Assembly (NCBI GenBank): GCA_965116625.1
Contig: OZ220717.1
Coordinates: 3,720,001 to 3,784,000 of the forward strand
Length of the DNA: 64,000 nt
Direction: 5' to 3'
Source of the DNA: VXNE01 sp965116625
GTDB taxonomy: Bacteria; Pseudomonadota; Gammaproteobacteria; Pseudomonadales; Azotimanducaceae
Shown: positions 61,195 through 64,000 of the stretch, piece by piece
How the letters are laid out: the number at the start of each line of letters is the position of its first letter
Numbering within the stretch: the stretch's first letter is position 1
Notes under the pieces: generated by a model
The model's input: only the letters and a program-made list of their open reading frames with translations
Told to the model about the DNA's origin: nothing
Databases searched by the model: none
Program-made: the position numbers and the translations under genes

Positions 61195-63021
61195 TTACCC
61201 GCCCGACACTTCCGTCAGGCGCGCCAGGTTGTTCTCGTCAAAGTGCTTGACGATGCGTTCGCGAATCGTATCGGCCGTAATGGACAGGCCACCGTAGGAG
61301 AGCACCGACACGAGCTTTGCGGGATCGGCCCCCGCCTCGTTGACGAGCAGGGTCCTCATCTGCCCATCCCGGTTCTGTTCGACCACGAAGACGAAGTCGT
61401 GCGCGTCGATGAAATCCGCCACGGCGTCCGAGAACGGGAATCCGCGAATGCGCATGGTGTCGAGCCGTACGCCGTCCTGGGCAAGATAGTGCAGTGCCTC
61501 CGCCATCGGCACCGCGGTAGTGCCGTAGTAGGCGATCCCGACACGGTGACGCCGGCGGCTGATTTCCGGCGCGGGCATCAGGGTCCGCGCCGTGCGCCAC
61601 TTGACGAGCAACCGGTCCATGTTCTCCGTGTATGGTTCTGCCGCCTCCGTATAGCGCGCATAGACGTCCCGGGACGTGCCCCGGGTAAAGAACGCACCCT
61701 TTGTCGGATGCGTGCCGGGGAGCGTCCGGTAGCCGATGCCATCGCCATCGACATCCATGTAGCGGCCGAAATCCCCTATAGAGTCGAGGTCCTCCCGCGA
61801 CAGCACCTTGCCCCGATCGTACCTGCGGTCGTCGTTCCAGGTCAGCGGATCGGACAGGTTCTCGTTCATGCCAAGTTCGAGATCGGAGAGGACGATGATC
61901 GGCGTCTGCAACCGGTCGGCGAGATCGAACGCGGTCGCCGCGAACTCGAAGCTCTCTCCCGGCGTCGACGGGAACAGCAGCGGATGCCGGGTGTCGCCGT
62001 GGGACGCATAGGCCGCGGCGAGTACATCGCCCTGCTGGGTGCGGGTCGGCATGCCCGTCGAAGGCCCCACCCGCTGGATGTCGAACAGGACCGCCGGGAT
62101 CTCGGCGAAGTATGCGAGGCCAAGAAACTCCGACATGAGCGACAGGCCGGGCCCGCTGGTGGCGGTGAAGGCACGCGCCCCGTTCCAGGCGGCGCCGATC
62201 ACGATGCCGATCGCCGCCATCTCGTCTTCCGCCTGAATGACGGCGAACTTGTGCTGGCCGGTCTCCTTGTCCACGCGTAGCCGCGCGGCGTGCTTCTCGA
62301 ACGCTTCCGCCATCGACGTGGACGGGGTGATCGGGTACCAGGCGCAGATCGTGGCGCCCGCGTAGATCGCTCCCAGTGCGCCGGCCTCGTTGCCGTCGAT
62401 CATGATCCTGTCGCCGATGGCGTCGGAACGACGCGCCTGAATCGGCAGGGGACACTCGAGGTATTCGCGGGCGTAGTCGCGGCCGATTTCAAGCGCCCGG
62501 ATGTTCGGGCCGATGAGTTCGTCCTTGCCCCGGTACTGCGTCGAGACCATCCCCGTGATCACGTCGAAGTCGATGTTCAACAGCGCCGCCAGAGCGCCCA
62601 CGTAGACGATGTTCTTGAACAGTTTGCGTTGCCTGGGATCGGTGTACTCGGACACCACCAGCTTGGCGATCGGCACGCCGATGTGGTTGACGTCGGGCCG
62701 GTTCAGCCGCGGGTCGAGACCGCCGGAGTTGTCGTACAGCAGGTATCCCCCCGGCACGATGACGGCGACATCCTCTTCAAAGGTCTCCGCGTTCATGGCG
62801 ACCATGAGGTCAACGCCCTGGCGGCGGCCGTGATAGCCCCGCCCGGAAGCGCGCACTTCGAACCAGGTCGGCAACCCCTCGATGTTCGAAGGGAAGATGT
62901 TGTGCGTGGAGATGGGCACGCCCATGCGGAACAGCGCCTTCGCGAACATGCCGTTGGCGCTGGCGGACCCCGAGCCGTTGACGTTGGCGAAGCGAATGAC
63001 GAAGTCGTTGTAGGTTGTCAT
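61195..63021 (-). CDS. korA: 2-oxoacid:ferredoxin oxidoreductase subunit alpha (gamma-alpha fusion)
   Basis: This 608-residue protein has an N-terminal gamma-type domain (VNGSGSASANGMFAKALFRMG, residues ~12-190) and a C-terminal alpha domain (ICAWYPITPSTSMAEAFEKH, FTATSGPGLSLMSEFLG, STGMPTRTQQGD). ATG 63021 overlaps the upstream gene's stop by 4 bp. It works with korB to form reduced ferredoxin and CoA thioesters. Reduced ferredoxin could in principle feed RACo activation elsewhere in the cluster (inference). Confidence 0.88.
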   Translation of the reverse strand: MTTYNDFVIRFANVNGSGSASANGMFAKALFRMGVPISTHNIFPSNIEGLPTWFEVRASGRGYHGRRQGVDLMVAMNAETFEEDVAVIVPGGYLLYDNSGGLDPRLNRPDVNHIGVPIAKLVVSEYTDPRQRKLFKNIVYVGALAALLNIDFDVITGMVSTQYRGKDELIGPNIRALEIGRDYAREYLECPLPIQARRSDAIGDRIMIDGNEAGALGAIYAGATICAWYPITPSTSMAEAFEKHAARLRVDKETGQHKFAVIQAEDEMAAIGIVIGAAWNGARAFTATSGPGLSLMSEFLGLAYFAEIPAVLFDIQRVGPSTGMPTRTQQGDVLAAAYASHGDTRHPLLFPSTPGESFEFAATAFDLADRLQTPIIVLSDLELGMNENLSDPLTWNDDRRYDRGKVLSREDLDSIGDFGRYMDVDGDGIGYRTLPGTHPTKGAFFTRGTSRDVYARYTEAAEPYTENMDRLLVKWRTARTLMPAPEISRRRHRVGIAYYGTTAVPMAEALHYLAQDGVRLDTMRIRGFPFSDAVADFIDAHDFVFVVEQNRDGQMRTLLVNEAGADPAKLVSVLSYGGLSITADTIRERIVKHFDENNLARLTEVSGG

Positions 63022-64000
63022 TCGGGTCCTTCGGGATACGTACCCAACTGGGGAACGTGGATCACGGATTTCTGCATGTCCCACGCGGCAGTCGGGCAAC
63101 GCTCCGCGCACAGTCCGCAGTGCAGGCAGACGTCCTCGTCCTTCACCATCACGCGGCCCGTGCCGAGTTCACCGGACACGTAAAGGTCCTGCGCGAGGTT
63201 CTCGGCGGGCGCCATGAGACGGCTCCGGAGGTCTTCCTCCTCGCCGTTTTCGGTGAACGTGATGCAGTCCATCGGGCAGATGTCGACGCAGGCGTCGCAT
63301 TCGATGCACAGGCTGTCGGTAAACACGGTCTGGATATCGCAGTTGAGGCAGCGCTGCGCTTCCTTCAGACCCAGGGCGCGGTCAAAGCCTAATTCCACCT
63401 CGACCTTGATGTTCTGGAGCGCCTTGGACAGGTTCGCATGGGGAACGATGAAACGTTTCGCCGGATCGTGCTCGGCGTCGTAACTCCATTCGTGGACGCC
63501 CATTCTCTGGCTGATGAGGTTGAGACCTTCGGGCGGACGGTCTTTCCGGACATCCTTGCCCTGGCACAGCAGGTGGATCGAGATCGCAGCCTGGTGCGCG
63601 TGGGCCGAGGCCCAGATGATGTTCTCCGGACCGAACGCCGAGTCGCCGCCGAAGAATACCTTCGGGTGGGTGGTCTGGAAGGTCACCTCGTCGAGCACCG
63701 GGCAGTCCCACTTGTCGAACTCGATGCCGATGTCCCGTTCGATCCACGGGCAGTGGTTCTCCTGCCCGATGGCCATGAGGATGTGGTCGCACTCCATGTA
63801 GACGTCCGGTTCGCCGGTCGGCACGTAGTTCAGGCGCCCGTTTTCGTCCTCTACCGGTTTGACGCACTCGAACACCACGCCCTTCAGCTTCCCGTTGTCG
63901 TGCACGAACTCCTTCGGCGGCCGGTTGTTGACGATGGGGATGTTCTCGTCCATGGCCTCCTCCTTCTCCCAGTCGGAGGCCTTCATGACATGGAACGCCG
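63018..64000 (-). CDS. NAD(P)H-dependent GltD-like oxidoreductase with 4Fe-4S ferredoxin domain, partial
   Basis: This frame is open to the window edge on the 5' side; the visible 327 residues contain GGDSAFGPENIIWASAHAHQAA of glutamate-synthase beta-like flavoproteins, then a ferredoxin-type region with CIECDACVDICPMDC and CLHCGLCAERCPTAAW (two 4Fe-4S sites), and an additional RCLNCD. It probably transfers electrons between NAD(P)H and the Kor ferredoxin pair. It overlaps korA by 4 bp at its stop. Confidence 0.85.
   Translation of the reverse strand, partial: AFHVMKASDWEKEEAMDENIPIVNNRPPKEFVHDNGKLKGVVFECVKPVEDENGRLNYVPTGEPDVYMECDHILMAIGQENHCPWIERDIGIEFDKWDCPVLDEVTFQTTHPKVFFGGDSAFGPENIIWASAHAHQAAISIHLLCQGKDVRKDRPPEGLNLISQRMGVHEWSYDAEHDPAKRFIVPHANLSKALQNIKVEVELGFDRALGLKEAQRCLNCDIQTVFTDSLCIECDACVDICPMDCITFTENGEEEDLRSRLMAPAENLAQDLYVSGELGTGRVMVKDEDVCLHCGLCAERCPTAAWDMQKSVIHVPQLGTYPEGPE

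Noticed and set aside
1..64000. CRISPR arrays, tRNA and rRNA genes
   Set aside because: No regularly spaced repeats and no tRNA- or rRNA-like segments were seen on reading both strands.

Overview
The window is GC-rich, densely coded proteobacterial DNA. It is probably from a marine or host-associated gammaproteobacterium: there is a TonB-dependent receptor with a typical plug, TPR-sulfotransferases, a heterotetrameric sarcosine oxidase, many 1- to 4-bp start/stop overlaps, and no rRNA or tRNA. The taxonomic guess is an inference from gene content, because no phylogenetic marker is present.

Layout. 1-7.2 kb: the 3' end of a PdxA-family dehydrogenase, a sulfotransferase coupled to an Asp/Asn beta-hydroxylase-like protein, a TPR-sulfotransferase, and a TonB-dependent receptor read toward it. 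7.4-41.9 kb: a large methylated-amine and one-carbon region. It holds a GbdR-like regulator, a GcvT/DmdA-like methyltransferase, a fused methylene-THF reductase/formate-THF ligase, three DMGDH/sarcosine-dehydrogenase-like flavoproteins, a non-pyrrolysine MttB-family methyltransferase, a corrinoid protein, a DUF1638 protein, a 'virulence factor' family protein, an MtrH-like pterin methyltransferase, a RACo-type corrinoid activator, and soxBDAG. This region is interrupted at 17.6-22.5 kb by a small defence/toxin-antitoxin island (PIN pair, Mrr-like nuclease, NYN-OST-HTH-like protein, DUF433/DUF5615, RelB with a broken toxin) flanked by a partial second copy of mttB. 28.5-30.8 kb carries an AhpD-like/flavin monooxygenase/NTF2 operon. 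41.9-46.8 kb carries IS110 debris, a HigBA pair, a Rieske oxygenase, a Baeyer-Villiger monooxygenase and a nucleotidyltransferase/CopG pair. 46.9-52.3 kb: a TPP enzyme, a luciferase-like oxidoreductase and a rifampin-phosphotransferase-like dikinase. 52.3-60 kb: a MITE-like element, a PRPP synthetase, a Tat aldo/keto reductase, an amidase, an NCS2 permease, two hotdog hydratases and a Uma2 nuclease. 60-64 kb: a korAB-type 2-oxoacid:ferredoxin oxidoreductase operon with an NADPH/Fe-S partner that runs off the end.

How it fits together (inference). MttB would move a methyl group from a quaternary amine such as glycine betaine to the corrinoid protein. The MtrH-like protein would pass it to tetrahydrofolate, and RACo would repair oxidised corrinoid. 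The fused MTHFR-FTHFS protein would cover the first and last steps of methyl-THF oxidation to formate. The DMGDH-like enzymes and SoxBDAG would take dimethylglycine and sarcosine down to glycine, feeding further methylene-THF into the same pool. The GbdR-like protein is the obvious candidate regulator.

A second theme is genome remodelling by small elements: a 77-bp palindromic repeat in two full copies and one partial copy, a MITE-like element with 25-bp perfect inverted repeats, an in-frame hairpin insert in a dikinase gene, a 24-bp tandem duplication in a permease, and several gene remnants.
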